DNA of 64,000 nucleotides from Saposhnikovia divaricata (taxonomy: Eukaryota; Streptophyta; Magnoliopsida; Apiales; Apiaceae). The stretch lies in NCBI GenBank assembly GCA_036435485.1, contig CM071600.1, positions 64,973,546 to 65,037,545 of the forward strand, read 5' to 3'. Positions within the stretch are counted from its first letter, which is position 1. Every line of letters starts with the position of its first letter. Positions 13,236 to 23,977 of this stretch are shown piece after piece. The notes beneath the pieces were generated by a model that saw only the letters and a list, made by a program, of their open reading frames with translations, made no database searches and was not told the DNA's origin. Position numbers and translations under genes: made by a program.

Positions 13236-14549
13236 CGATTATTACGGAAAATATCTCGGAGTCATATTATTATTAATCTTATACCAAGAAAGGTTCTCAG
13301 ACATCATTCTTCTTTGAGTCTATCTCCTTAATAATAAGGGAACCTTACTTGGAAAAATGTTATTTATCTTGTCGACTTCCCGGTCATAAAGTATTCCCTT
13401 CACCCGCAACTTGGGTGCTGTTGACTTATTAAGTCGTTGCATACCTTCTCATCTTTCGAGGGGTAAGATTACTGGAACAAGTTGATATCCGTTACCAAGT
13501 AATAACTTGGGAGTTATTGGTAAATTTTCCTTTCCAACTAGATACGACTACTTTGTGGAGTCTTATCAACAAGTATTATACTTGGGGGAAGGGGGACGAA
13601 CGTTACATTCAGAATCATGAATTCTATTTGAACTAGGAGTCGTGTAAGAGGCCGAGTAGCGCCGGTCCATCCCCTTTGGCCCAACCGTTGGCCGGGGAGA
13701 GCTAGCAAGGCGGTATACAAGTAAAGCCGTCAGTTCTTCCTTCTACCGGTAGTAAATCTAAATTGAGCTTTACGATCTCGACTGATCATCAAGATTGGAA
13801 CAGCGGGCGCGGTGAATACTCCATCATTGGTTCATCATCCAAATTTATTTATTTCCTGCAACATGATTACTGTTGGCAGAGTTGGAAAAAGGGTCATAAC
13901 TGGAATTGCAACCTTTTCTTGCAAATTCCTCTTCTTAATAACAATAAGAATATCTCGCTTACTTTGATGTAGCAGATATTTCTACAAACAAATACTTTAA
14001 GTTACCTTATAACTTCATCGTTCATATTATACTGGCATCATTTCCGTAAATGCATGGCATATGGTTCGAAAGATACTTTTGAACTGTTACATTATCGTTC
14101 AGTTATATATTATTGTTGGTGGGCTATTGCTCACCCTTGCTTTATTATTATATCACAACAACAGCTAGACCAGATGACTCGCACAAGGCGCACTTGACGC
14201 GGGCGAGGACGATGAGACTACCAGAGCTGAAGAAGAAGCTATTGGTAGGGTATATTTATTCTTTCAGTACTAAGAATATGGTCTAGTATGACTTATGTAA
14301 ATGGATGGCAAAGAGTATGTATTTATATTGAAATTCTTTTGGATTGTAAGAACTCATAATGTGATTAATAAAAATTTGATTGTTACTCTGATTTCATCTC
14401 TGGGACTATAACGGGTGTGTTTTATATTGTTGTGTTGGGTTATAGAGACGTAATTTATTTTATGTTAAGGAAAGTTCAAGTGTTGTGGATAGAATTGGAA
14501 ACCGTAACCACCGGATCCCGGACCCCGGATCTGGGGGTGTTAAAAGAAG

Positions 14550-14815
14550 ACAGTAATTGAAGATCAGCTCTACGTGTATTATCTTTAGAGCTAGATAGGT
14601 CAAGATAGGAATATGTTAAATATGATCATGCTAAAGGATCATCTGTCTTGTATTTATCATTTTGTTTGAATCTGGAAATGTTTAATATAAACCAGAACTT
14701 TTTTTCATATTTACTTCGTATTTAAAGTTTTATCTTTCATTTGGTTAAGTTGGATTAGTTGAGGTATCCTCTAGGAATTTGCTTGTTATTGTCTAACAAA
14801 CAAATAGGGGGAGAT
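14550..14815 (+). other. End of Sirevirus internal region and polypurine tract
   Basis: This resumes the Sirevirus after the nested insert; an in-frame stop for the extra ORF occurs within a few codons. The purine tract ATAGGGGGAGAT (about 14804-14815) directly precedes the TG of the 3' LTR and would prime plus-strand synthesis. 14742-14785 is complementary to 14830-14875 inside the LTR, so the tract lies at the tip of an inverted repeat. Confidence 0.7.
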
Positions 14816-16259
14816 TGAAAGGCATATGACTCAGCCTATTTGTAGTTAGAGGATCCTAATCAACTTAAACCAAATTGTAATAAGTAAATATACATATGAA
14901 CTGTCACAGGAATCTCAAGAAGTATTATCTGTCAGAAGAAAGAAGAAAAGTCAATCTATAGTTTTGATGTCGTACACTGGAAGACGATTCAGTTATCTGA
15001 TCAAGCCCCAGTATAGCATTAAAGCGAATGGATTCATTTGAACAGTGACAGAGATTTTTCGAGTGATAGTTTGAATGTCAGTTACAGTACAAGAGAATTG
15101 AGAGAAGAAATAAACCACAACCTAAAGTCAAAAGTGAAGAAGCATCATTGAAGTTAGTCGTTCATGAACCAGACAGTACATCGAACGTCAACACAAGTCA
15201 GTGGTAATTCTTTACTACCTTCAGTGGTTTGTAAGAATTAAATTAATTATTTATTGATTTAATTAAATTCATTTATAATTGATATAAATCATTTAGTTGA
15301 TTTAATTAAATGAATTAATTCTAGAAGAATTAATTTATTTATTAAATTAATTATTGTATCAATTAAATGTGAATTGGATAATCATTAATTAATTAAATGG
15401 ATCAATATGACTTAAGAAGAAAAGGATTGGATTATGTCTTGGTGAAGACAAAATCGGTATGACCTAAATTATGTCTTACCGAGAAGCTTCAACATTATGT
15501 CTTACCGAGAAGCTTCTGGATTATGTCATACCGACTGAAGATTGCAGTTTAGGTTATACCGAGCAATTTCAGATTATGTCATACCGAGCCAAAATATCCT
15601 GATTAAGTCATACCGACCACCTGCCAGCTGTTTTAGGTCATACCGAACTTTTATTAAGTCATACCGACCAGGTTTATGTCTTAATGGAGGTTTGTGTAAG
15701 TCTTAATGAAGAAAAATTAAGTCTTGGAAGCAGATTAAGTCATACTGGAGCAGTTAAATATCCTACAAAAATCTAGCAAGACTTATTGCTGATATAAAAG
15801 AACCAAAGACAGCAGATTATGTCATAACTGAAAAACACAGCAGAATATAATTCCATCCAGCAGATTTTCTCTCAAGAAACTCAAGAACACCAAAGCCTAA
15901 ACAATTACTAGAAATTCAAGTTCTTCATCTTTGTAATATTCTATCCGATAGAACTTGATTACTTGTGATTCTTGTACAACTAGCGAATTAAGCTTCCTAG
16001 TTCTTATCTTGATCATTATTAACTAAATTAGAAAAGTTCATGTCGAATTTTCTAATTAGTTATTAACATCTTGATAAGTTGTTATACTGATTTTGTAACA
16101 CTGCATCAAGTTAATATACAGTTATATTCAACTTGAAAATTGTGTTAAGTAATTCCGCACAAATTTGTCTTTGCTAAAATATTATCTAACGGACAAATTT
16201 CGATAAAAAGGTAAAGATTGTATTCAACCCCCCCTTCTACAATCTTATCGGACCTAACA
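14816..16259 (+). repeat. Sirevirus 3' LTR
   Basis: It begins TGAAAGGCATATG after the polypurine tract and ends ...CGGACCTAACA, where copia coding sequence in a different element resumes. It holds an array of TTA(A/T)GTC(T/A)TACCGA motifs (15430-15740), a TATA box TATAAAAG (15793-15800) and a C-run (16227-16234) near its 3' end. Length about 1.44 kb. The 5' LTR is outside the window, so its age cannot be measured. Confidence 0.75.
15430..15745 (+). promoter_or_regulatory. Iterated TTA(A/T)GTC(A/T)TACCGA array upstream of the LTR TATA box
   Basis: About a dozen direct copies of the motif, with one inverted copy (TCGGTATGACCTAAA, near 15452), lie 50-360 bp upstream of the TATA box at 15793. 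This is the U3 position where transcription-factor sites are expected. The factor is unknown. Confidence 0.55.
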
Positions 16260-16261
16260 CA

Positions 16262-18856
16262 GGTCTTGAGTTCTGTGAACATTTTGTTTTTGGAAAGTTA
16301 CATCGCAGCAAGTTTCCTAAAGCAACACACAGAACAAAAGGCACACTTGATTACATTCATTCTGATTGTTGGGGACCTTCCCGGGTGGAGTCTTTAGGGG
16401 GTCACAGATATTTTGTGTCAATGATCGATGATTTCTCAAGAATGACTTGGCTGTTCATCATAAAGCACAAAAGTGAAGCCTTCAAGGTTTTCAAGCAGTG
16501 GAAAGTGCTAGTGGAGAATCAAACAGGGAAGAAGATTAAGAGGCTGCGAACAGATAATGGCCTGGAATTTTGCTCGTCCGAGTTTGCAGATTTCTGGAAG
16601 AATGAGGGGATTGCTAGGCATCATACAGTCAGGGATACACCACAGCAGAATGGTGTAGCAGAGCGTATGAATCAGACACTTCTGGAGAGAGCTAGGTGTA
16701 TGCTTTCTAACGCTGGACTAACTAGAAGATTCTGGGCAGAGGCGGTTAGTACAGCGTGTTATTTGATTAATCGTGGACCTCACACAGGTATCCATCTCAA
16801 AACTCCTGTTGAGAAATGGTCTGGTAAGCCTTCTGATTACTCCAATTTAAGAGTTTTTGGTTGTACTGTTTATTATCATGTAAATGAGGGTAAATTGGAG
16901 CCACGAGCTAAAAAGGGAGTATTTGTTGGTTATGGGGATGTGGTTAAAGGTTATAGAATCTGGTCTCCGTCTGAAAATAGGGTTATACTGAGTAGAAATG
17001 TAGTCTTTGATGAAAATTCTATGTTTAACCCTACTGTGAAGTCTACGATTGGTTCAGAAAGTGGTGGTGTTGAGAAACAGGTGGAGCAGGAAGTCACTCA
17101 AGATGAGAGTGAACCACAACAAGAAGTTCAACAACCACAGTCAGAATCAGAATCATCAGCACCAGTAGTAAATCAGCACAGTTTAGCTCTTGATCGATCG
17201 AGGAGAGCTAAGTATGGAGTGCCTCCAAAGAAATATGGTTTTGAAGATATGGTGGCATATGCACTACAGGTAGCTGAAGAAGTGGATCCTAGCTCTGATG
17301 AGCCATCCACTTACAAAGAAGCGGTGACATGTACTGAATCTACAAAATGGTTTGCTGCAATGGGAGATGAAATGGAGTCACTTCAGAAGAATAAGACTTG
17401 GGAATTAGTCAAGCGGCCTCGAGACAGAAAGATTGTTACTTGTAAATGGGTCTACAAGAAGAAGGAAGGAGAAACATCGGTTGAGGGTATCAAATATAAA
17501 GCTCGATTAGTAGCTCGAGGGTTCACTCAGAAAGAGGGAGTAGATTACAATGAGATTTTTTCACCAGTGGTCAGACATACTTCCATCCGGGTGCTACTAG
17601 CAATAGTTGCACATCAGAATCTGGAGCTTGAACAACTCGACGTGAAGTCAGCTTTTCTGCATGGAGAGCTGGAGGAGGAGATATACATGACTCAGCCAGA
17701 CGGTTTTCAGGTTCCTGGAAAAGAAGATTATGTTTGCAAGTTATTGAAGTCCTTGTATGGGCTAAAGCAGTCTCCGAGGCAGTGGTACAAGAAATTTGAT
17801 AGCTATATGATAGGTATTGGCTACACCAGGAGTCCGTATGATTGCTGTGTTTATCACAGTTAGACAGCAAATGGTTCTTTCATTTATCTGGTCCTGTATG
17901 TAGATGATATGTTGATAGCTGCAGAGAACAAGTCTGATATTTAGAAGTTGAAAGGTCTCCTCAGTGCTGAGTTTGAAATGAAAGATTTGGGTGCGGCTCG
18001 GAAAATTCTGGGAATGGAGATTTATAGGGATAGAAACAAAAGAAAGCTCTTCTTGTCACAGAAGGGATACATTCAGAAGATTTTGTCAAGGTTTGGCATG
18101 TCTACAGCAAAGCCCATAGATACTCCTAGTGCTGCAAATGCACATCTGTCTGTTGCTTTTGTACCTAAGTCTGCTGAGGAAAAAGAGTACATGTCTCGAG
18201 TTCCCTATGCTAGTGCAGTAGGAAGCTTGATGTATGCAATGGTCTGCACTAGACCCGATCTTGCATAGTCTGTCAGTGTTGTTAGTAGGTTCATGGGTGA
18301 TCCAGGCAAGGAGCACTGGCAAGCTGTGAAGAGGGTATTTCGGTACTTAAAAGGTACGTCTGATCTTGGTCTCATTTATGGAGGTGATACTGAGTGTTTG
18401 GTGACAGGGTTTTCAGACTCTGATTATGCTGGAGATGTTGACAGTAGAAGATCTATGACTGGTTATGCTTTCACTCTAGGTGGTTCGATTGTCAGTTGGA
18501 AAGCTACTCTGCAACCTACAGTGACTTTGTCTACTACAGAAGCAGAGTACATGGCATTGACAGAAACCGCAAAAGAAGGAATCTGGTTGAAAGGATTGGT
18601 CAGCGATCTGGGTCTACATCATGATCAGGTTACGGTATTTTGTGACAGTCTCAGTGTAATCTGTTTAGCCAAGGATCAAGTTCATCATGAGCGGACTAAG
18701 CACATAGATGTGAGATATCATTTTCTAAGAAGTGAGACGAGAATTAAGGTGAGAAAAGTGGGTACTGCTGATAACCCAGCTGATATGCTTACCAAGCCGG
18801 TTCCACATAGCAAGTTTCAACATTGTTTGAACTTGCTAAATGTTCGGAGTTGTTGA
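16262..18856 (+). pseudogene. pol: Copia Pol (integrase, RT, RNase H) with three amber stops
   Basis: A single frame from the Sirevirus junction to TGA 18854-18856, interrupted only by TAG at 17861, 17942 and 18266. Domains in order: end of the GAG-pre-integrase finger, integrase core (HSDCWGPS, LRTDNGLEF, NGVAERMNQ, about 16350-16760), RVT_2 reverse transcriptase (KARLVARGFTQ, YVDDMLIA near 17896-17919), and RNase H (FSDSDYAGD, STTEAEYMAL, about 18410-18560). At two stops, family context predicts Gln (ambers in I-Q-K-L and L-A-Q-S contexts), so CAG to TAG is the likely change. There are no frameshifts, so the coding sequence died by point mutation. Confidence 0.88.
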
Positions 18857-18894
18857 CTGCCCTTTTGAGGGCAAAATCTGAGGCAGAAGAGTTT

Positions 18895-19006
18895 TATCTG
18901 GTACATCTGGCATTATTATAATGCGTCTCGTACATCTGGCATTATTATGCATCTGGTACATCTGTTATCTGTTTTTTGTGAGAGGATTCAAGTCAAGCCG
19001 GAGATT
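18895..19006 (+). other. Copia 3' leader with short repeats and polypurine tract
   Basis: A GGTACATCTGGCATTATTAT-like unit occurs three times (about 18898-18975). The purine-rich AAGCCGGAGAT (about 18995-19005) abuts the LTR start and is the likely plus-strand primer. Confidence 0.55.
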
Positions 19007-19233
19007 TGTTAAATTGCCTTGAATTTGTTAGGCCACCAACCATGCATGATAGTCAAAGATTGGTAGGTGGTGTTAGGCCACCAACCACACCTAACCCATT
19101 ATATTTTGTCTATAAATAAATATGCATGTATGGATTGTAAATCATCTGAAAAACCTCTGTAATCTGTTTATCCTCTCAGATATATAAACTTATTTCTCTT
19201 CTGCATATAATCTTTCTTGCTTCCGTTATAACA
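19007..19233 (+). repeat. Tork/Tnt1-like copia 3' LTR (227 bp)
   Basis: TGTTA...TAACA ends form a 5-bp inverted repeat. A TATA-like TATAAATAAATA lies near 19112. A direct repeat GTTAGGCCACCAACCA occurs at about 19028 and 19073. Confidence 0.8.
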
Positions 19234-20434
19234 AATGAATCTCAAAAGTAAAAGTTTGGTGATTCGATGCCACTTCTTTAATCTTGCTCACCCAATTTCT
19301 CAGTCTTGTGGGGGAGAGTTAGTCAAAGAAAAGGATGCATGTATCCGCTTCTTACCCTTGAGTAAATGCTGCTGGAGTACATGGCAAACATATATGTCAA
19401 TTCTAGCACCAAAATTGCAAATAAGTTCTAGACAGGAGAGATTTCTTTGTTTGCTAAAATGCTCTTACTGCACGATAAAGCTGAATGTGAAGATCAACTG
19501 ATGGAGAGCTATTGCTTTTAAAAGAAAAGTACCTGTCTGTGCTGTAACTGCTACATGTATTAATTAGCTCTGTAATTTTGAACTACCATTTGCAGATTAT
19601 TCGTAAAGTTTTCCGGTATTAGTGAGATAAATGATATCGTTAGTGCAAGAATTACAACATGTTCGAGCAAGAATGATTCAGCTCTATCCAACTATTGTTA
19701 GTTAGCTCTACTGCTTTAAATTCTATACATTGGAACCTGCAAAGTTTAATAGCATATTGTTAGTTTTGTTGGAGAGGAAAAAAAATGTAATGTCTTCTGT
19801 TTCTTAAAAGACCAAATTTTCCTGCAAGATAAATTGGCATGGGATATTTGATCATATATCGAGATAATGCTGCCAATTTTAAGAAAATAATTCATAATGT
19901 ACACTTGAAACATTTGGAAGGAATGCAAAATTGTGATTACAATTAAAAGTGTGCGAGAGGAAGGTAGAAGGGAAAAGGTTAAATAAAATTCGATCTTTTT
20001 ATGGGATTAGTGAAGAATATGACAAGAAGGATATATGAATGAGGCATTGAGGCTTATGAATGGCATCTTCTGCAACGAGCTTATATGTGCTACCTACGCT
20101 GGCATTGGTGTTTATTACAGGATGTACACATACCTTAATTGCATTAAGAGAAAGGCTGTTTCCGTGACTCGATGCAGGTGTACTTGATTAAAATTAAGAC
20201 GGCGCAGATTCAGTATCGTTTTGATAGGCACAGGGTATCATAGTGCAGATTCAACAAAAATTGCTTCTGTGACTCGATGCAGGTGTACTTGAGAAATGAT
20301 ATCAAAATTTTAATTTCAAATGGATAGTCCTGCTAAACCACAAATTTTTTTTTTCTAAGTAAAATAATTACATGAATAACCAAACTTAATTACAAAATTT
20401 ACTTGGTTTAGAAGCTTTTCCATTCGCTGTATAT
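19234..20434. other. Intergenic, 3' of ProDH
   Basis: No convincing gene. A GTGACTCGATGCAGGTGTAC sequence is repeated at about 20166 and 20269, a local duplication of about 105-110 bp. The last 100 bases before 20435 are probably the ProDH 3' UTR on the minus strand. Confidence 0.4.
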
Positions 20435-22094
20435 TTATCTCCTGAGAAATGCAGCTTTTAGTCTCCTCTGAAGCTCCAATTTCATAAGTTGTCTATCTAG
20501 GCTAGAAGTAGATAACACCCCTTTGTTCTCTTCGGCTCTTCTTACAAGGTAAGGCATAATCTGCTCAACAGGTCCGAATGGTAAATACTTGCTCACTTGA
20601 AATCCTTCATTCTTCAATTCGTAACTCATAGCTTCTGACATTCCATATAGTTGGGCGAATTGAAGCTTCTCTCCATCCTTTCCAATCCCTAAATCGCATG
20701 CTCTCGATGCAGCCAATTTCCCTACACAATATTCATCATTAGCACATCGAAGTCAAATTCAGTATAACTGAGAAAAATTAAATTTCATATAATGTATACT
20801 CTTTTTTACCTGACTCGCAATTATGAGTTGCAAGAACAAGTGATCCACGGCCCTTGGCAATCTCATGAAGCATAAAACAAGCACAATCATTGTAACAATG
20901 ATGAGTATGCTTGATGCTATTGTGAATTGGAGAGTCATAGCCTAAAGAAGCTGCTATTTGACTTTCAGTTGACATATAAGCTCCCCTCACCAACTTAACA
21001 CCCATAGGCAATCCCATCTTATTTGCAGCTTTCTTTGCCAATACTAGTCTTTCTTTTGCATCTTTTAAGTACGCTTGAATTGTTCCGTAAATCAGTGGAG
21101 AATCCGGTGTAGTGTGCGAGATTGCCGCGGAGTATGTGAAATAATCAATGGCAGGCTGAATCCAGGTCTCCTCTGCATCAATAACCAAAGGCACATTTGC
21201 TTCTTGAGCTTTTAGTAATATTTTTTTTAGCCTTTGGTAGGCTAATTCAAGATCTTGCTCTTCTTGTGGAGTTAATGGCTCTGGCTTCTGGAGAGTATGG
21301 TACAAAGGACTTGATTCAGAGAATATTGGAAGAGTATTCATCTTCCATGGGAGATTATAACTCCTATCCTTATATTCCCATCTCAACAAATCGCTCATTC
21401 GTCTAAGCAAATCTACTGGACAGATCGCTGTGATCTTTGCCGCAACAGAACTTACCTATAAAATAAAACGTAAAATCAAAACTTATTATTATTATTTTTA
21501 CAATTTCAACGTTCAACATAAGTTTTGGGGTTGAATCATGAGGTAAAAGCAACTTACAGAAGATGGCGGAAGTGATTTTGTTGATTCAATTGTCTGAATA
21601 AACGCCTCCAGATTCTTATCACATGAAGCATTATCATATGCATGTTCTAATCCATAATCCAACATTCCTTTAATCCCTTCATTCCAAAGCATCTTCACAG
21701 TTTCTCCAGCTTCCTCTTGATTCGTACCCGCTACAAAATGATCAAAAAATGTAACTTTGGTAGCACCAAAGACCATTTCACGAAACAAAGCACTCTTCAT
21801 CAACCTAGATGAATAAATCCACGTCCCAAAATCCACCACGGGTTCTGAAGCCGCCATTTCAAGAGTCAAAAACGACTTTAGAAGTTTTCCGTTGGACATG
21901 GATGCGAATAACCCCTTGCCATTTTCAACAACGGTTGCAGAGGGAACCAAAACCTTGGTGTTGGGCTTCTGTTTTCCAGCGTTATCGACAGACGAGATGG
22001 TGGTGGAAGAGGAGGTAACTGGTCTAATGACACGAGAGGCGTTCTCTACAGCCTGCTTTGATGTTGCAAGTGTAGAAAGTCTCCTGATTGCCAT
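20435..22094 (-). CDS. ProDH: Proline dehydrogenase, mitochondrial (three exons)
   Basis: FAD-linked enzyme of the mitochondrial inner membrane. It oxidises proline to pyrroline-5-carboxylate and passes electrons to the respiratory chain. Exons, in transcription order: 22094-21558, 21455-20810, 20721-20435; introns of 102 and 88 bp have GT-AG ends (phases 0 and 1). Product 489 residues, close to about 500 in Arabidopsis. The basic, Ser/Thr-rich N-terminus (MAIRRLSTLATSKQ) looks like a mitochondrial targeting peptide. Family motifs: VIDAEETWIQ (270-279), VRGAYM (335-340), ATHN (388-391), QLYGM (418-422), YLPFGPVEQ (440-448) and YLVRRAEEN (452-460). The paired Arg 455-456 matches those that bind the substrate carboxylate in bacterial PutA. 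The frame is intact, so the gene should be functional. Confidence 0.96.
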
Positions 22095-22123
22095 GCAAAT
22101 TCGAAGCTTCGATAGACTTTGAG

Positions 22124-22216
22124 CTCTTATATTATTGTTTAGCTTATGTAATCTGAGTTTAATGTATATATATTAACAGATTCAACAGATACACAAGCTA
22201 AACAATAATACAAGAG
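22124..22216. repeat. 93-bp inverted repeat (hairpin) at the ProDH core promoter
   Basis: The arm starting CTCTTATATTATTGTTTAGC at 22124 is the near-perfect complement of the arm ending at 22216 (two mismatches in the outer 26 bp; pairing continues inward with a one-base bulge). The loop is AT-rich. The TATA-like minus-strand ATATAAG (22126-22132) lies in the near arm, only about 30 bp from the ATG at 22094. It could be a tiny foldback element. Confidence 0.75.
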
Positions 22217-22712
22217 ATCTACAAACAAGTTTTTTTACAGAGGTTGTTAGGATGATCAAAATATATGGAATGTTGTACTTTTATAAACATTCATGTTGGA
22301 ACCCAACCTTTTTAGTATGTTGTCAATTAAGGGTCATCCACTTAATAAGCATTCTCCTTAATTTGTAAACAAACATTCTATAAATGTACACACATTACAC
22401 ACACATTTATACAATTCATGGTGTTTCTATTGTTGGAGCTGAATTGAGTTTTATATTTTAACTTGTCAAAGGTTCATTTTAATTTGATTTGATATATAAT
22501 AGTATTCCTTAATACAAATTAACCTATGGTCGTTTCTTAAAGTCTAAAGAATTCTTTAAGCTCAAAAATTAGTACTCAGAATTAGAACATATATCAATAA
22601 CATGGTGTTTTTTCTGTTTTTTTTTGTGAACTTGTCTTAATCTTAGCATGTCTTACAATTTTTCTTCAAGACATTCTTCTTGTAATCTATCGCTGACTGA
22701 ATACATTATGTC

Positions 22713-22718
22713 ACTCAT
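22713..22718 (+). promoter_or_regulatory. ACTCAT element upstream of ProDH
   Basis: ACTCAT is the proline- and hypo-osmolarity-responsive element described for Arabidopsis ProDH promoters, bound by S1-group bZIP factors. This copy is about 620 bp upstream of the ATG, in inverted orientation relative to the gene. A 6-mer can occur by chance. Confidence 0.35.
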
Positions 22719-22848
22719 GCTCCATCAGGGAACCAGACCACAGAATGGCTGCTTACATGCAACAAATGAAATTATATTCAGTTCATGCTCTCTGTTTCTT
22801 GCATCATTTCAAGAAAGTTGATAAATAACATTACTCTCTGTTTTTGAC

Positions 22849-22854
22849 ATGAGT
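22849..22854 (-). promoter_or_regulatory. ACTCAT element upstream of ProDH, gene orientation
   Basis: A second ACTCAT (ATGAGT on the plus strand), about 755 bp upstream of the ATG and in the same orientation as ProDH. Two copies within 140 bp strengthen the case modestly. Confidence 0.35.
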
Positions 22855-22905
22855 TGCTTACTATTTTTTTTTTTTAAGCGCGATGAGATAAGAGGGAAGA
22901 GTAGT

Positions 22906-22939
22906 CTCAGCTCCTGCCTCCTCTCAGCTCCTGCCTCCT
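22906..22939 (+). repeat. 17-bp perfect tandem duplication
   Basis: TCTCAGCTCCTGCCTCC occurs twice head to tail, just after a T-run. The rest of 22217-23297 is AT-rich intergenic sequence in which I see no gene. Confidence 0.8.
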
Positions 22940-23294
22940 GGTATCATTTTCCCTCATCCCAAAATTTTTAATTTCTTGAGAACACATATTCAAAGTCTAA
23001 TTATTAAAAAAAAACCACTTTTTTCCAACAAGTTTATCAGTTGTCAAAATTTTCAATTTTTTTTTCAATGCAAAAATTAAATTATATATTATACCTTAGA
23101 GAATAAATCTTAAAAAGATTTTATCTAATAATATAGATAACTAAATCAAATCAATAACATATTAAAATTAAAATTGTATTTTTGAATAATTTAGAAAAAA
23201 AATTCCGGATATTATATAACATCACATATTTTGTAAATCAAAATCTTAGTTGGTATAATTTTGATAATCGAAAATAAGGATTATCAAGATTTAA

Positions 23295-23297
<3 letters not shown>

Positions 23298-23336
<39 letters not shown>
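23298..23336. repeat. (TA)n microsatellite
   Basis: About 19 TA units. It borders a foldback element on its right. Confidence 0.95.
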
Positions 23337-23341
<5 letters not shown>

Positions 23342-23530
23342 TAGGGAGCCTTAGATATATCTCAGGTAAGTTCCCTGAGATACATAATTTTTATATATAA
23401 AAATAGGATGGGTATTTTAGTAAATTCAGAGATTTTTAATTAACCCTGCGGGCCCAGCAAAATTTAAAGGATATTTTGCATATATCTTAGGAAAAGTTCC
23501 ATGAGATATATCTCAGGATCCTTTTTCTAT
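23337..23530. mobile_element. Foldback MITE of about 190 bp between TA runs
   Basis: The left arm GCCTTAGATATATCTCAGGT... and the right arm ...GAGATATATCTCAGGATCC are imperfect inverted repeats (about three quarters identical over 40 bp). TA microsatellites on both sides suggest TA target sites. No coding sequence. Confidence 0.55.
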
Positions 23531-23540
23531 ATATATATAT

Positions 23541-23932
23541 AGGCTAGCGTTCAAATAGAAACCAACCTTAGAATAGAAACTAGAAACCTACACTAAATAA
23601 ATTATATTTCATTTATTTTAATGGCCCCGCTAGGGGCACCTTCACAAAAAACGTTTAAAATTCTTGGCTCTATTCAACAAAAATATAAAAAAAAACAAAA
23701 AAAATTTTTAAAAAAAGTTACTGTTCACGTGCCGCGTCATCACGTGAACAATAACTTTTTTTTTATTTTTTTTTATTTTTTTTTATTTTTTTATATTTTT
23801 GTTGAATAGAGACAATAATTTTAAACGTTTTTGTATTGGAGTACCCCTAATTTGGTCATTAGATTAGCTTGAAATATTTAATTTAGGTTTAGTTTCTAGT
23901 TTCTATTATAAGTTAATTTCTATTAGAACAAG

Positions 23933-23936
<4 letters not shown>
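23541..23936 (+). mobile_element. Near-fully palindromic MITE, copy 1
   Basis: About 395 bp folding on itself. The outer arms carry AATAGAAACTAGAAACC and its complement. Inner arms: AACGTTTAAAATTCTTG... paired with ...AATTTTAAACGTTTTT. The core is GTTACTGTTCACGTG facing CACGTGAACAATAAC. It is bordered by TA runs on both sides, consistent with a TA target. A transcript would form a long hairpin. Copy 2 lies inverted at 25826. Confidence 0.8.

Positions 23937-23972
<36 letters not shown>

Positions 23973-23977
<5 letters not shown>

Larger units (their letters stand above)
9504..14544 (+). mobile_element. 5.04-kb LTR-like insert in the Sirevirus, probable solo LTR of a large Ty3/gypsy element
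   Basis: It starts TGTAAGAACCCC and ends GGGGGTGTTAAA, an imperfect terminal inverted repeat of LTR type (the final CA has decayed to AA). It is flanked by a perfect 5-bp TSD, AGAAG (9499-9503 and 14545-14549). No ORF above 80 codons looks real and I found no second copy of the start inside, nor a primer site. A single very long LTR left by recombination explains this best; a non-coding LARD-like element is the alternative. Strand is set by the TG...CA orientation. Confidence 0.6.
1..16259 (+). mobile_element. Sirevirus (Ty1/copia) LTR retrotransposon, 3' part, split by a nested insert
   Basis: The element enters from the left edge, so its 5' LTR is missing. Order: Gag C-terminal part, Pol (integrase, RT, RNase H), 1.2-kb spacer, large extra ORF, nested insert 9504-14544, remaining internal sequence, polypurine tract, 3' LTR. 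A long Gag with a coiled coil after the zinc knuckle, plus a large ORF between pol and the 3' LTR, is the Sirevirus (SIRE/Maximus) layout. RT wording such as MSMMGELKFFLGLQI fits that lineage. It sits inside the copia element whose pol resumes at 16262. Gag, pol and the extra ORF are all broken, so the copy is dead. The exact 3' edge (16259 or 16261) is uncertain because the 5' flank is not visible. Confidence 0.85.
16260..19233 (+). mobile_element. Tnt1/Tork-like Ty1/copia retrotransposon, 3' half
   Basis: The host element of the Sirevirus. Its Pol resumes right after the Sirevirus LTR, in the GAG-pre-integrase domain (CEHFVFGKLHRSKF), and runs to 18856. A short 3' leader, purine tract and a 227-bp LTR follow. 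Its 5' half lies upstream of the window. The short LTR and the RT wording (YVDDMLIA, EFEMKDLGAAR) fit the Tork/Tnt1 lineage and differ clearly from the Sirevirus. A duplicated target probably begins AATGA at 19234, unconfirmed. Confidence 0.85.

Noticed and set aside
19235..19501. 88-codon frame after the copia LTR
   Set aside because: No recognisable motif and no splice context; kept as intergenic.
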